Shown in pieces: positions 11,365-29,017 of a stretch of 64,000 bases of DNA (its first letter is position 1; every line of letters starts with the position of its first letter). The translations under genes and the position numbers were made by a program. Source of the DNA: Haematococcus lacustris (taxonomy: Eukaryota > Chlorophyta > Chlorophyceae > Chlamydomonadales > Haematococcaceae). Location of the stretch: NCBI GenBank assembly GCA_030144725.1, contig JASKMD010000003.1, positions 16,414,981 through 16,478,980 of the forward strand. Direction: 5' to 3'. The notes under the pieces are model-generated. The model was not told where the DNA came from and did no database searches. It saw only the letters and a program-made list of their open reading frames with translations.

Positions 11365-11430
11365 AGTGCCACAAGTAAGTTTTGGAATGACATCACTTCC
11401 GGCCCACTCCCGTTGCCGGCACTCCGGCTG
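11365..11430 (+). mobile_element. Fanzor element left-end remnant
   Basis: The sequence around ATCACTTCCGGCCCACTCCC and GCCGGCACTCCGGCTGAT resembles the left end of the short element at 12773 (CTCACTTCCGCCTCATTCC, then GTCACTCCGGTTGGAT). It lies where the 5' end of the long Fanzor copy is expected, but a LINE fragment follows before the first coding part. Confidence 0.45.
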
Positions 11431-11464
11431 ATGATGTGGCTTACACCGCTTAAGCCGTCAGCCG

Positions 11465-11830
11465 TTAGGCTGCTAGGCCGCCCTCCCCCTCTAGGGGTTC
11501 GGGACTTTCTGTAACGCACTTCAAAGCAAGGTGCACAAACAGAGGTGCACATGGGCTCAACATGAAGTCATGCAAGTTCTCATTATTGTTCTGTAAAGTC
11601 ATGGCAAACTCCGGCTGCTCCCTGATGGAACTCGTGGCAGTGCACTCAAAGATGAAATGCATGGCGTCATCCACTACCCCCTCTGTGCATCTGGTGCATG
11701 TGCGATCAATGAAAGTTACCCCCTCAAACCGAGCCTTCTCCACCCCCAGACCGCTGTTGCCTAACCTGAACCTAGTCAGGCTCGTGCGAACTTCTGTAGA
11801 GAGCTGTCTGAAGCAAGATGATGAGGGGCA
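11465..11830 (-). pseudogene. LINE reverse transcriptase C-terminal (zf-RVT) remnant
   Basis: The minus strand reads LSTEVRTSLTRFRLGNSGLG, then CTRCTEGVVDDAMHFIFEC and a tail ending EPLEGEGGLAA with a stop at about 11465. The CxxC...H...C spacing after a TRFRLGN phrase is the zinc-binding domain that follows the reverse transcriptase in many non-LTR retrotransposons. Only this C-terminal end is present, consistent with 5' truncation. It lies in reverse orientation inside the 5' part of a Fanzor element. Confidence 0.6.
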
Positions 11831-12772
11831 GGGACAGGGTGAGCAGGAAGTGATTTGGTCAGCGTCATCAAGGCTGCCCTGCGTGGCCTTGTAAAGGCAG
11901 CCCGGCCTGATCTTAGCCCAGCTCAAGTTGACGCAGAGTTGACGCAAGTTGGCGGAGATCAACAAGCGCATTACCATGGGCGGCAAGCAGTGCTGCCTGG
12001 CAGCGGTCAATGCTGCTCCAGTCCTTCCTAGGCCAGCCCACTCGAGGCTTCCCAGCAGCAGGTCCAGCCCCATGCCCCCCTCCCCCACCTGACCCAGCCT
12101 GCCCTCCCTACTCTCACCCCAGCCTCCCCACACGCTGCTCACCCCGCTGTGCAGCCCCCCCAGCCCAGCTGCCTCCCCCAGTTCAACTAAACATCGGGGA
12201 TCCCAACCTGCTGCCACAAACTAAGGCTGTTATGGACCTGCTCACCAATGCAAGTGTGCAGGAGCACCTGATGCGTGGCCCCCACCACCGCGGCATCAGG
12301 CTGCTGCCCGGTGAGGTGGCCGTATTCAAGCAGCCCAGCAGTGCCTAGCCAGTTGCCAAGCTCCAGGAACTGGACGAGGTGCACATGCAAGGTGACATCA
12401 ACTCCCTCAATGCCAATGCAACCAAAACCAGCACAAGCATCACGGAGTACTACCGGCACCCACAACACTTCATCACGTGGTGGGTCAAGCAGTCGGGGTG
12501 GTGGAGGGGGGGTTAGCAAGGATGCACAGAAGCACTTCCCCCAACTGGTGCTAGGTAGGCTTGACTACAGCCAGCCAGACCGGGAGCACAAGTGGCGCTT
12601 GCCACCCAACAGTGTGCTACACCAGCCAGGTGGCGGGAAGAGGTAGTCAGGCACAGGGGGCTGCTGGGGCTGGCGGCCGAGTGGGAGGCGGGAGTAGAGC
12701 CGATAGGGAAGGGGGGTGCAGGCTGGCTGCCCCTAGAGAACAGGGTGCAGTATGTCCTGTTTGTGAACCGCA
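11820..12772 (+). pseudogene. Fanzor (TnpB-like nuclease) gene, N-terminal half, broken
   Basis: The readable pieces in order are VIKAALRGLVKAARPDLSP (from 11869), AEINKRITMGGKQC (11943), IGDPNLLPQTKAVMDLLTN (12192), LLPGEVAVFKQPSSA (12301), then LQELDEVHMQGDINSLNAN, ITEYYRHPQHFITWWVKQSG, VSKDAQKHFPQLVLGRLDY and a final LFVNR. Lesions include a short duplication with frame loss at 11930, an in-frame TAG at 12346, and a frame change near 12515. A probable intron (about 12647-12748) precedes the last piece. The reading resumes with LFVNRSLEAW at 13400, so this is the first half of the same gene as 13400-17740, split by the insertion at 12773-13399. The family assignment comes from the downstream RuvC-like motifs. 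Confidence 0.6.
12756..12772. repeat. 17-base target-site duplication, left copy
   Basis: CCTGTTTGTGAACCGCA stands here and again at 13400-13416, flanking the 627-base insertion exactly. Removing the insertion and one copy restores a continuous Fanzor reading through LFVNRSLEAW. Confidence 0.8.
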
Positions 12773-13399
12773 AGTGAACTAAGTGATATGTGTAATGGAT
12801 CTCACTTCCGCCTCATTCCGGTTGCCGTCACTCCGGTTGGATGGCGACCTGATGCACCACCCAGCACGGCTACTGCGCTCCGATGGTGTTGCTCAGTCCT
12901 TGTGATGTCCCCGAAAAGGAACTGCAAGCGCCCCGTCTCCCCAGCACCCTCCGCAGCCGGTAAGCCGCAGAGCTTGAGGAAAGGCCCCGAAGCTAACTGA
13001 CGACGCGGCGCAGTGTGCCCCACGCGACATTGCGACCTCGGGCATCAAGTCCTGCCGTGCGTGTGCTGTGCTTTCCCGTGTCTGCAGGCGCCAGTGGCAG
13101 TGGGCAGCAAGTCCAGGGACAGGGGCAGGGGCAGGCTGCCAAGGTAGTGATTGCAGAGAGGCGCCAGGTCATCAAGGCTGGCCTGCGTGGCCTTGTGAAG
13201 GCAGCCCTGCCTGATCTCAGCCCCACACAAGTCGACGCCATTGTGGCTGAGATTAACAAGCGCATGACCATGGAGTGCCACCGGAGTGGGGTTTGCAGTC
13301 ATCAAGGGTGCGACCGATGATGCTACAACATGTTTGTAGTAGCTGAGTGAGATTACCCACAGACCGACATGTTGTTCCTTGTTGAATGAGTTTTGTTGG
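12773..13399 (+). mobile_element. non-autonomous Fanzor deletion derivative, inserted in a Fanzor gene
   Basis: The insert starts AGTGAACTAAGTGATATG and ends GAGTTTTGTTGG. It carries the family left end (about 12800-12850) and a first exon MSPKRNCKRPVSPAPSAAG (12908-12961, donor GTAAGC). A second exon from 13089 reads ASGSGQQVQGQGQGQAAKVV, then VIKAGLRGLVKAALPDLSP and AEINKRMTM. At 13273 it jumps directly into the distal part of the right-end repeat (R3, 13274-13397). The whole catalytic part is absent, so it could only move in trans. The short coding part is less damaged than its host copy. The 17-base duplication marks both edges. Confidence 0.75.
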
Positions 13400-13416
13400 C
13401 CTGTTTGTGAACCGCA
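13400..13416. repeat. 17-base target-site duplication, right copy
   Basis: This is an exact repeat of 12756-12772, directly after the right edge of the inserted element and in frame with the resumed Fanzor coding sequence. Confidence 0.8.
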
Positions 13417-14190
13417 GCCTAGAGGCCTGGCAGACAGCCCCCCATGCCAAACCCCATGGCAACAGCCACCGCCGCCGCACCTGCCCGCGCTCCTTCACCA
13501 TGCTCCTTCACCATGCTATGGTGGGGGTGCGGGCCCAGCACTTTGTCATCGATCACAGGGTGCTACGTGGCCTGCTGGCTGACCTGGGCCAGGACACCCT
13601 GAAGGCTGACAGTTTGAGGCTGACAGCCTGCCCCACTAGCAGCGGTTTATCCAGTACAGCCCATTTATCCAGTCCAGACTTTGCCCGTAGGGTGAAGACG
13701 GATGGGGTCAGCCTTAGAGTTCACTTTGTGCGCAGCCAGGCAGTCCATGAGCCAGTGGAGCTGCCCTTCATAGGGCGTGAGCTCACAGCCACGAGTGACG
13801 ACAGCCCAGCTACCCACATAGCCGTGGGGTTGGACCCCGGTGTCACCCAGGCCATCAAGGCTGCGCATGCACAGCGGCACCCAATCACAGGTCAGGTGCT
13901 TAGGCAGTGTGAGTGGGAGCTGACCAAGGGGCAGCTTAAGCATGATAGCGGGCTTACCAAAGCCAAGCAGGACACAGCCCGTTGGTCAGCTGACATCCAG
14001 CCACAGCTGCAGCAGCTGGCAGCTGCTACCCCAGCTGGCACCACCCTGGACGGCCTCCAGGCCCACATTTTGGCCCTCAAAGCCGCCTGTGACCCGCTGT
14101 GGGAGGTGTACCTCAAGCCACGCTGGCGCCGGCAGCGGTTGGCGCTGTACCATGCCCAGCAGCGCATCATAGAGGGCTTCTGCAAGAACG

Positions 14191-17100
14191 CCCCGCCCCG
14201 CCCCGCCCCGCCCCGCCCCGCCCCGCCCCGCCCCGCCCCGCCCCGCCCCGCCCCGCCCCGCCCCGCCCCGCCCCGCCCCGCCCCGCCCCGCCCCGCCCCG
14301 CCCCGCCCCGCCCCGCCCCGCCCCGCCCCGCCCCGCCCCGCCCCGCCCCGCCCCGCCCCGCCCCGCCCCGCCCCGCCCCGCCCCGCCCCGCCCCGCCCCG
14401 CCCCGCCCCGCCCCGCCCCGCCCCGCCCCGCCCCGCCCCGCCCCGCCCCGCCCCGCCCCGCCCCGCCCCGCCCCGCCCCGCCCCGCCCCGCCCCGCCCCG
14501 CCCCGCCCCGCCCCGCCCCGCCCCGCCCCGCCCCGCCCCGCCCCGCCCCGCCCCGCCCCGCCCCGCCCCGCCCCGCCCCGCCCCGCCCCGCCCCGCCCCG
14601 CCCCGCCCCGCCCCGCCCCGCCCCGCCCCGCCCCGCCCCGCCCCGCCCCGCCCCGCCCCGCCCCGCCCCGCCCCGCCCCGCCCCGCCCCGCCCCGCCCCG
14701 CCCCGCCCCGCCCCGCCCCGCCCCGCCCCGCCCCGCCCCGCCCCGCCCCGCCCCGCCCCGCCCCGCCCCGCCCCGCCCCGCCCCGCCCCGCCCCGCCCCG
14801 CCCCGCCCCGCCCCGCCCCGCCCCGCCCCGCCCCGCCCCGCCCCGCCCCGCCCCGCCCCGCCCCGCCCCGCCCCGCCCCGCCCCGCCCCGCCCCGCCCCG
14901 CCCCGCCCCGCCCCGCCCCGCCCCGCCCCGCCCCGCCCCGCCCCGCCCCGCCCCGCCCCGCCCCGCCCCGCCCCGCCCCGCCCCGCCCCGCCCCGCCCCG
15001 CCCCGCCCCGCCCCGCCCCGCCCCGCCCCGCCCCGCCCCGCCCCGCCCCGCCCCGCCCCGCCCCGCCCCGCCCCGCCCCGCCCCGCCCCGCCCCGCCCCG
15101 CCCCGCCCCGCCCCGCCCCGCCCCGCCCCGCCCCGCCCCGCCCCGCCCCGCCCCGCCCCGCCCCGCCCCGCCCCGCCCCGCCCCGCCCCGCCCCGCCCCG
15201 CCCCGCCCCGCCCCGCCCCGCCCCGCCCCGCCCCGCCCCGCCCCGCCCCGCCCCGCCCCGCCCCGCCCCGCCCCGCCCCGCCCCGCCCCGCCCCGCCCCG
15301 CCCCGCCCCGCCCCGCCCCGCCCCGCCCCGCCCCGCCCCGCCCCGCCCCGCCCCGCCCCGCCCCGCCCCGCCCCGCCCCGCCCCGCCCCGCCCCGCCCCG
15401 CCCCGCCCCGCCCCGCCCCGCCCCGCCCCGCCCCGCCCCGCCCCGCCCCGCCCCGCCCCGCCCCGCCCCGCCCCGCCCCGCCCCGCCCCGCCCCGCCCCG
15501 CCCCGCCCCGCCCCGCCCCGCCCCGCCCCGCCCCGCCCCGCCCCGCCCCGCCCCGCCCCGCCCCGCCCCGCCCCGCCCCGCCCCGCCCCGCCCCGCCCCG
15601 CCCCGCCCCGCCCCGCCCCGCCCCGCCCCGCCCCGCCCCGCCCCGCCCCGCCCCGCCCCGCCCCGCCCCGCCCCGCCCCGCCCCGCCCCGCCCCGCCCCG
15701 CCCCGCCCCGCCCCGCCCCGCCCCGCCCCGCCCCGCCCCGCCCCGCCCCGCCCCGCCCCGCCCCGCCCCGCCCCGCCCCGCCCCGCCCCGCCCCGCCCCG
15801 CCCCGCCCCGCCCCGCCCCGCCCCGCCCCGCCCCGCCCCGCCCCGCCCCGCCCCGCCCCGCCCCGCCCCGCCCCGCCCCGCCCCGCCCCGCCCCGCCCCG
15901 CCCCGCCCCGCCCCGCCCCGCCCCGCCCCGCCCCGCCCCGCCCCGCCCCGCCCCGCCCCGCCCCGCCCCGCCCCGCCCCGCCCCGCCCCGCCCCGCCCCG
16001 CCCCGCCCCGCCCCGCCCCGCCCCGCCCCGCCCCGCCCCGCCCCGCCCCGCCCCGCCCCGCCCCGCCCCGCCCCGCCCCGCCCCGCCCCGCCCCGCCCCG
16101 CCCCGCCCCGCCCCGCCCCGCCCCGCCCCGCCCCGCCCCGCCCCGCCCCGCCCCGCCCCGCCCCGCCCCGCCCCGCCCCGCCCCGCCCCGCCCCGCCCCG
16201 CCCCGCCCCGCCCCGCCCCGCCCCGCCCCGCCCCGCCCCGCCCCGCCCCGCCCCGCCCCGCCCCGCCCCGCCCCGCCCCGCCCCGCCCCGCCCCGCCCCG
16301 CCCCGCCCCGCCCCGCCCCGCCCCGCCCCGCCCCGCCCCGCCCCGCCCCGCCCCGCCCCGCCCCGCCCCGCCCCGCCCCGCCCCGCCCCGCCCCGCCCCG
16401 CCCCGCCCCGCCCCGCCCCGCCCCGCCCCGCCCCGCCCCGCCCCGCCCCGCCCCGCCCCGCCCCGCCCCGCCCCGCCCCGCCCCGCCCCGCCCCGCCCCG
16501 CCCCGCCCCGCCCCGCCCCGCCCCGCCCCGCCCCGCCCCGCCCCGCCCCGCCCCGCCCCGCCCCGCCCCGCCCCGCCCCGCCCCGCCCCGCCCCGCCCCG
16601 CCCCGCCCCGCCCCGCCCCGCCCCGCCCCGCCCCGCCCCGCCCCGCCCCGCCCCGCCCCGCCCCGCCCCGCCCCGCCCCGCCCCGCCCCGCCCCGCCCCG
16701 CCCCGCCCCGCCCCGCCCCGCCCCGCCCCGCCCCGCCCCGCCCCGCCCCGCCCCGCCCCGCCCCGCCCCGCCCCGCCCCGCCCCGCCCCGCCCCGCCCCG
16801 CCCCGCCCCGCCCCGCCCCGCCCCGCCCCGCCCCGCCCCGCCCCGCCCCGCCCCGCCCCGCCCCGCCCCGCCCCGCCCCGCCCCGCCCCGCCCCGCCCCG
16901 CCCCGCCCCGCCCCGCCCCGCCCCGCCCCGCCCCGCCCCGCCCCGCCCCGCCCCGCCCCGCCCCGCCCCGCCCCGCCCCGCCCCGCCCCGCCCCGCCCCG
17001 CCCCGCCCCGCCCCGCCCCGCCCCGCCCCGCCCCGCCCCGCCCCGCCCCGCCCCGCCCCGCCCCGCCCCGCCCCGCCCCGCCCCGCCCCGCCCCGCCCCG

Positions 17101-17360
17101 CCCCGCCCCGCCCCGCCCCGCCCCGCCCCGCCCCGCCCCGCCCCGCCCCGCCCCGCCCCGCCCCGCCCCGCCCCGCCCCGCCCCGCCCCGCCCCGCCCCG
17201 CCCCGCCCCGCCCCGCCCCGCCCCGCCCCGCCCCGCCCCGCCCCGCCCCGCCCCGCCCCGCCCCGCCCCGCCCCGCCCCGCCCCGCCCCGCCCCGCCCCG
17301 CCCCGCCCCGCCCCGCCCCGCCCCGCCCCGCCCCGCCCCGCCCCGCCCCGCCCCGCCCCG
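14191..17360. repeat. pure CCCCG pentanucleotide array, 634 units
   Basis: The array runs for 3170 bases without a visible interruption. Because the unit is 5 bases, every frame is open: the plus strand gives Pro-Ala-Pro-Pro-Arg repeats and the minus strand Gly-Ala-Gly-Arg-Gly repeats, which produces spurious ORFs over 1000 codons long. The complementary strand has regular GGGG blocks and should form G-quadruplexes. Perfect purity over this length suggests recent expansion, an error-correction artefact, or both. Confidence 0.95.
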
Positions 17361-17801
17361 CGAGGTTGAGGTTCCGCCTAACCCCCCTTCCTCTCCCCTT
17401 GCCCAGGACCCCCCTCCCCATGCCCAGGACCCCCCTCCCCATGCCTAGGACTCCCCAGCCCAGGACCAGCCCCCTGCCCAGCCCCCACCTGGCCCAGTCC
17501 CACCACCCCTAATGGGGCAGGTGGCTGAAATGGGACACCAACGGGTGCTTGAACCTCCAGCACGTTGGAGAGAGCAAGCAGCGCCCCCTGGAGCTGTGCA
17601 ACTATGAGGGCTTGGAGGCCCTGCCCCCCATTGGCAAGAAGTACCATCAGCGCTACAAGCTGGTCAATGACCGGCTGCCCAAGGTTAGGCAGAGGCTGCA
17701 CCGGGCTGCAGGGCATGGATGGCCAGGCCCGCAACAATGCGTAGGCCCTAGTAGTTTGCACAGGCTGTTAGCCTTTTAAGCATTAAGCTGTTAGTTTTGA
17801 T

Positions 17802-17961
17802 GAGGTGCCCAGTGGTCATGGGGGATTAGCCCCAGAACGTGCCATCTACGTGGGGTTTGCAGTCATCAAGGGTGCGACCGAGGATGCTACAACATGTTTG
17901 TAGTAGCTGAGTGAGGTTACCCGCAGTCAAACATGTTATTCCTTGTTGAATGAGTTTTGTT
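17802..17961 (+). mobile_element. Fanzor right-end repeat, copy R4 (candidate guide-RNA scaffold)
   Basis: This copy follows the Fanzor C-terminal coding part after about 60 bases of conserved 3' tail and ends TGAGTTTTGTT. It is one of the best preserved copies and keeps both AACATGTT inverted repeats and the CTACA/TGTAG hairpin. The flank is the start of the second Fanzor clade fragment. Confidence 0.7.
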
Positions 17962-18347
17962 CGACTGGAAGGGCCTAGTTGTAGTAGTGTGCCTAAGCCA
18001 GTGTAGTAGTAGTAGTGAAGTAGTAGTGTGCCTAAGCCAGTGCCGGAGGACCCAGACTGTGACATTTTGGACCGCGACGAGGCACTACAGCCAGACCTCA
18101 CCGAAGCGGAGCGCAATAGAAAGGCTTCCGGAGACGCCCGCGCTGCCCGCGATAGGGATAACACATACCGCGGCAGGAAGTGCAAGTTAGCCCACCTCAC
18201 CGGCCACCTCCCGCAAGAGCTTTGGGATGCCTTTCTGGCCGACGCTGTGCTGCCACGAGTGAAGGCCTGCAGCGACCGGGCGGTAATAGCCAGCCTGCTG
18301 CTGGGCTTCCTCGTGCGCGGCTTGTGTACCATTCACGTAGCCGACCC
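17962..18347 (+). pseudogene. second-clade Fanzor N-terminal fragment
   Basis: After a short GTA/GTG trinucleotide stretch the plus strand reads PVPEDPDCDILDRDEALQPD, then TEAERNRKASGDARAARD and LPQELWDAFLADAVLPRVKA, and breaks at CTIHVADP. The same reading recurs on the minus strand at 41268-41916, where it extends about 60 residues further. No catalytic motif is included. I recall this N-terminus from Haematococcus proteins that later carry DPGRTN and NRDLNAALNI motifs, so I assign it to another Fanzor clade; that link is not visible in this window. Confidence 0.5.
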
Positions 18348-18392
18348 GTTTTGTTTGACTGGAAGGGCCTAGTTGTAGTAGTGTGCCTGAGC
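18348..18392 (+). repeat. about 40-base direct repeat flanking the clade-B fragment
   Basis: TTTTGTTTGACTGGAAGGG and the following 22 bases repeat the sequence at 17955-17998 with two mismatches. The clade-B fragment lies precisely between the two copies. A third copy sits at the equivalent junction on the minus strand near 41880-41920. Confidence 0.7.
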
Positions 18393-18639
18393 TTCACGGT
18401 TTCATTGCAAGGTGCAGATTTTGCAGCAAATGTATACATTGTCATTGGCTCCATTGTCATCCATGCTGTTGTTCCATGCTGCTACTTTGTATGCTTGCTA
18501 GTGCTTTGCCTCGTCATGCACCCTCGGGCTTTGTCACATCATACGTTCCAGGGTTGACTCTGCGGGGCGGATAATCAGTTTGGTTCAATGAACTTACACA
18601 AATGTATGCTGACACAGCTGAAGACAAGGCACACCCTAT

Positions 18640-19030
18640 TGTACCAGAACAGGCTCCTGCTGCTACTGTTCCTTGGGGGGCGGTCTTGCAGTCGCTTGTA
18701 GCTCAGTCATGAGTATTCCCTGCCCTTGCATGGCAGCTTCAGCGGATCTGGCCACCAGCACAGCTCTAGTGACCGCCACTTGCTCTCCCCAAAGCGCTTC
18801 ATGTCCAATGCTGCATTGCAATCCCGGGTCTACCCACCTGTCACCCAACACGTCCAGGGACTGGTTGGCAGCCTTGCCCTTGCCTTGGCCTGTGCCCTTG
18901 GTGGGCTGGGTGGGTTCAGCTGCCCGCTCAGCCTTGACATGCTTGGTGCGCTGAGTTGGTGGGCGGGCAAGAAGCCCGGGCTCAAAGGCAGCTGGCTGGC
19001 TGTGCTGTCGGTGATACCCCCCTGGCAAGG
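18640..19030 (-). pseudogene. Fanzor linker/RuvC-III fragment, decayed
   Basis: The minus strand reads KAERAAEPTQPTKGTGQGKG, then RWVDPGLQCSIGHEALWGE. The first part matches the Lys/Pro/Thr-rich linker I know from this Fanzor family. The second is a decayed form of a motif like RWLDRDTNPCLNFQRIGES at 42430, with the catalytic Asp-x-Asn lost. Downstream reading has no family match. Confidence 0.45.
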
Positions 19031-19130
19031 AGTACCAGCAGGGCTACGAGCTGGTGAACATCTGGTCGCAGGCTGACCAAGCAGAGTCCGCACCGAGCTG
19101 CAGAGTACTCCCTCTTTCACAGAGATGACA

Positions 19131-19210
19131 ACTGATTCAACATGGAACAAGATGTCGTCTGTGGGTAACCTCACTCAGCTACAATACAAATGTAGCGTCA
19201 TTGGCCACAC
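19131..19210 (-). mobile_element. truncated Fanzor right-end repeat, copy R5
   Basis: This is the same diverged and truncated version as 3360-3440, including the shared CACTGGCA(T/C)TGCAAGCGG flank at 19216. The distal part with the two inverted AACATGTT-like blocks is recognisable but mutated. Confidence 0.55.
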
Positions 19211-19258
19211 AACCGCACTGGCACTGCAAGCGGCTGCCGGCATGGCCAAGGAGGCCTC

Positions 19259-19786
19259 TCACTCTAGGCTCTGCCATGCAGCTTCAGAGAAAGCTTTGGT
19301 ACGCTGTCGCAACTGCTCCGTCAGTTCATCACGGAGAAACTGCCGTGCCTCAGGGGACAGCAGATGTTGCGCTGGCACCTCAGCTGCATCAGGAGCTGCT
19401 AACGGTAAGCATGGGACCTCCTCCGCATGTGCTATGCACTGTGCTGCCCTGCATGCTGCCGGTAGACTTGCAGGTGGCTGGGTGGACTGCAGCTGCCAGA
19501 TGGTACTTGCAACTCCGCCTGGAAGTTCTAATGCATTGGTACCTTGGTCACAGGTAGCACCTGGTGTAGAGGGGCGGTTGGTCGTATGATCCTGTGCCAC
19601 CCGAATGTGGACGACTGGGTCTTGTGGGGATGATGTGAGACATGGTGCGATGCGGTTGTTGAATGGCGCATTGAGCTTGGCTCGCGTGAGATACGACACA
19701 TGGTGTAAACAGCCCTGCTGGCTGTGCAACAGCATTAAACTTGAGGGGGTCAGGGATTGAACTCGAGAGAGGGTTGTCAGCTCCAT
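19259..19786 (-). CDS. ORF of 175 codons, unrecognised, probably element-derived
   Basis: The minus-strand ORF starts MELTTLSRVQSLTPSS and ends near DELTEQLRQRTKAFSEAAWQ. It has an amphipathic, Glu/Arg-rich C-terminal stretch that looks like real coding sequence. It lies immediately upstream, in the same orientation, of the truncated Fanzor right-end repeat R5, so it may be a piece of a related element rather than a host gene. The N-terminal half has low-complexity character and the start is uncertain. Confidence 0.3.
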   Translation of the reverse strand: MELTTLSRVQSLTPSSLMLLHSQQGCLHHVSYLTRAKLNAPFNNRIAPCLTSSPQDPVVHIRVAQDHTTNRPSTPGATCDQGTNALELPGGVASTIWQLQSTQPPASLPAACRAAQCIAHAEEVPCLPLAAPDAAEVPAQHLLSPEARQFLRDELTEQLRQRTKAFSEAAWQSLE

Positions 19787-20104
19787 CCCTACCAGCTACC
19801 GCCTGTATAACACAATGCCACTATATTCAGCCATCGTGTTTTTCTTGAGGCGTTCTGCCTCAGGTTTTCATATTTCAAAGACCAACTACCAAACCGCCAA
19901 AGCAACCAACCTGATAGATCAATCTAAACCTTGTACCAATACAATCTTAGGAAACAACGACAGTCTTACACAGCTCGCTTCTCGCCTTCGCTTTTCTTTT
20001 CCTTACCGTTTGAAAACAGTCGAATAAACATTCGGCGAGCCTCGTCTTCGAAGCCAGACTTGCAACAGCAGAACATTAGCAGCTGCTGACCTGCGCACAG
20101 TTGA

Positions 20105-28066
<7,962 letters not shown>

Positions 28067-29017
28067 ACGAGTACCTGGGCATCGCGCACCTGCAAAGACA
28101 CAAGCAGCCTCGCGGCCGATTGACGCGGTTGGGAAATCGACGTGGTGCCGCGGGCGTTCCATATGTTGGGATAGCAAGCGCCGCCTCTATCAGAAGAGGC
28201 GCACTCGGTTTCTAAGGATTTGAAGCAGCGCATGACGGTGAAGCACACGTCGAGGGCATCATGCATACCGCCAGCATCAGCAGCGGTCGACGCTGGGACT
28301 TTGCCTCGCATCATGATGATCAATGTCATCACAATAGTGCGCTGTGAGCTAGCAGCTGTGGATGTGTGACTAGTGCAAACCGTTTTGATCCAAATGCATT
28401 CCAAAGCACGCCACACTGGCACATGCAAGGTTGGGCCTGCTACAACTTGACAAGAGTAAGCCATACGAGGAAACAAGCATGATTGTTTACAGTAGATGTA
28501 TGTCTCAGCCATCTCAGCAACTCTCCAAACAGACGCCGAGAAACATCTCACAGTCGTGAAACTCGCGGGACAAGTTAGTAAACAAGTTATCTTTCTTGCT
28601 AGACGATGGACTGGCCTATTTACAGGATGCGAAAGGCCCTGCCCGAACAATGCATGCAACAACGGGCCATGCTGGGCAATGAAGGGACGTGCTTGCACCT
28701 CTTGATATCCCTCGCATCTTGTCAGGGTGTAGGGTGACGGTTGTCATCATCACTCTCCATGAATCGTTTCTCTCAGACTGGGACTGAACAGTGGGCATGC
28801 GGGTTGCCTTTTGGTTATGGTTTGCTCTTTCTCCCACCGCCCAGGATCAATGCAAGCAACACCCGGCCGGCCACATGCAGATGAGCCTAGTTCGTGGACC
28901 CTGCCGTGTCCATGTCCACAAGCCCCTTGTAGATGCCTGCTGTTGACCTTTTGCACCTGCTGTGACAGGAGGTTTCCCGCTTACAGCAGTCCGCGCACTC
29001 TGTGATCGCATACTCTT
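28067..29017. other. convergent intergenic region
   Basis: This lies between the 3' ends of PKG and CPN20. TGTAA, the usual polyadenylation signal of chlamydomonad algae, is not obvious in the first 100 bases. I see no coding exon, RNA gene or copy of the window's repeat families here. Confidence 0.4.

Larger units (their letters stand above)
13400..17740 (+). pseudogene. Fanzor (TnpB-like nuclease) gene, C-terminal half, interrupted by CCCCG array
   Basis: From 13401 the frame reads LFVNRSLEAWQTAPHAKPHG and continues to IIEGFCKN at 14190. It includes THIAVGLDPGVTQAIKAAH, the RuvC-I motif with its catalytic Asp, and LTKGQLKHDSGLTKAKQDTA, the conserved segment before the helical insertion. 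The 3170-base CCCCG array then replaces the region that should hold the second catalytic Glu and the zinc ribbon. After it, a Pro-rich linker leads to WDTNGCLNLQHVGES (RuvC-III, the Asp of DxN kept), then ALPPIGKKYHQRYKLVNDRL and PKVRQRLHRAAG near 17710. TnpB and Fanzor proteins are RNA-guided DNA nucleases using Asp/Glu/Asp; this copy lacks the Glu and cannot be active. The assignment rests on motif order and on my memory of the family in this alga. Confidence 0.7.

Noticed and set aside
14191..17360. CRISPR-like or clustered array
   Set aside because: There are no spacers between units, so it is a simple satellite. The same holds for the other arrays in the window.
13386..17369. Open frame of 1327 codons with PAPPR repeats, and the 1091-codon GAGRG frame opposite
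   Set aside because: Both are created by the CCCCG array, which is open in all six frames. Only the first 268 codons of the plus frame are real (Fanzor) coding sequence.
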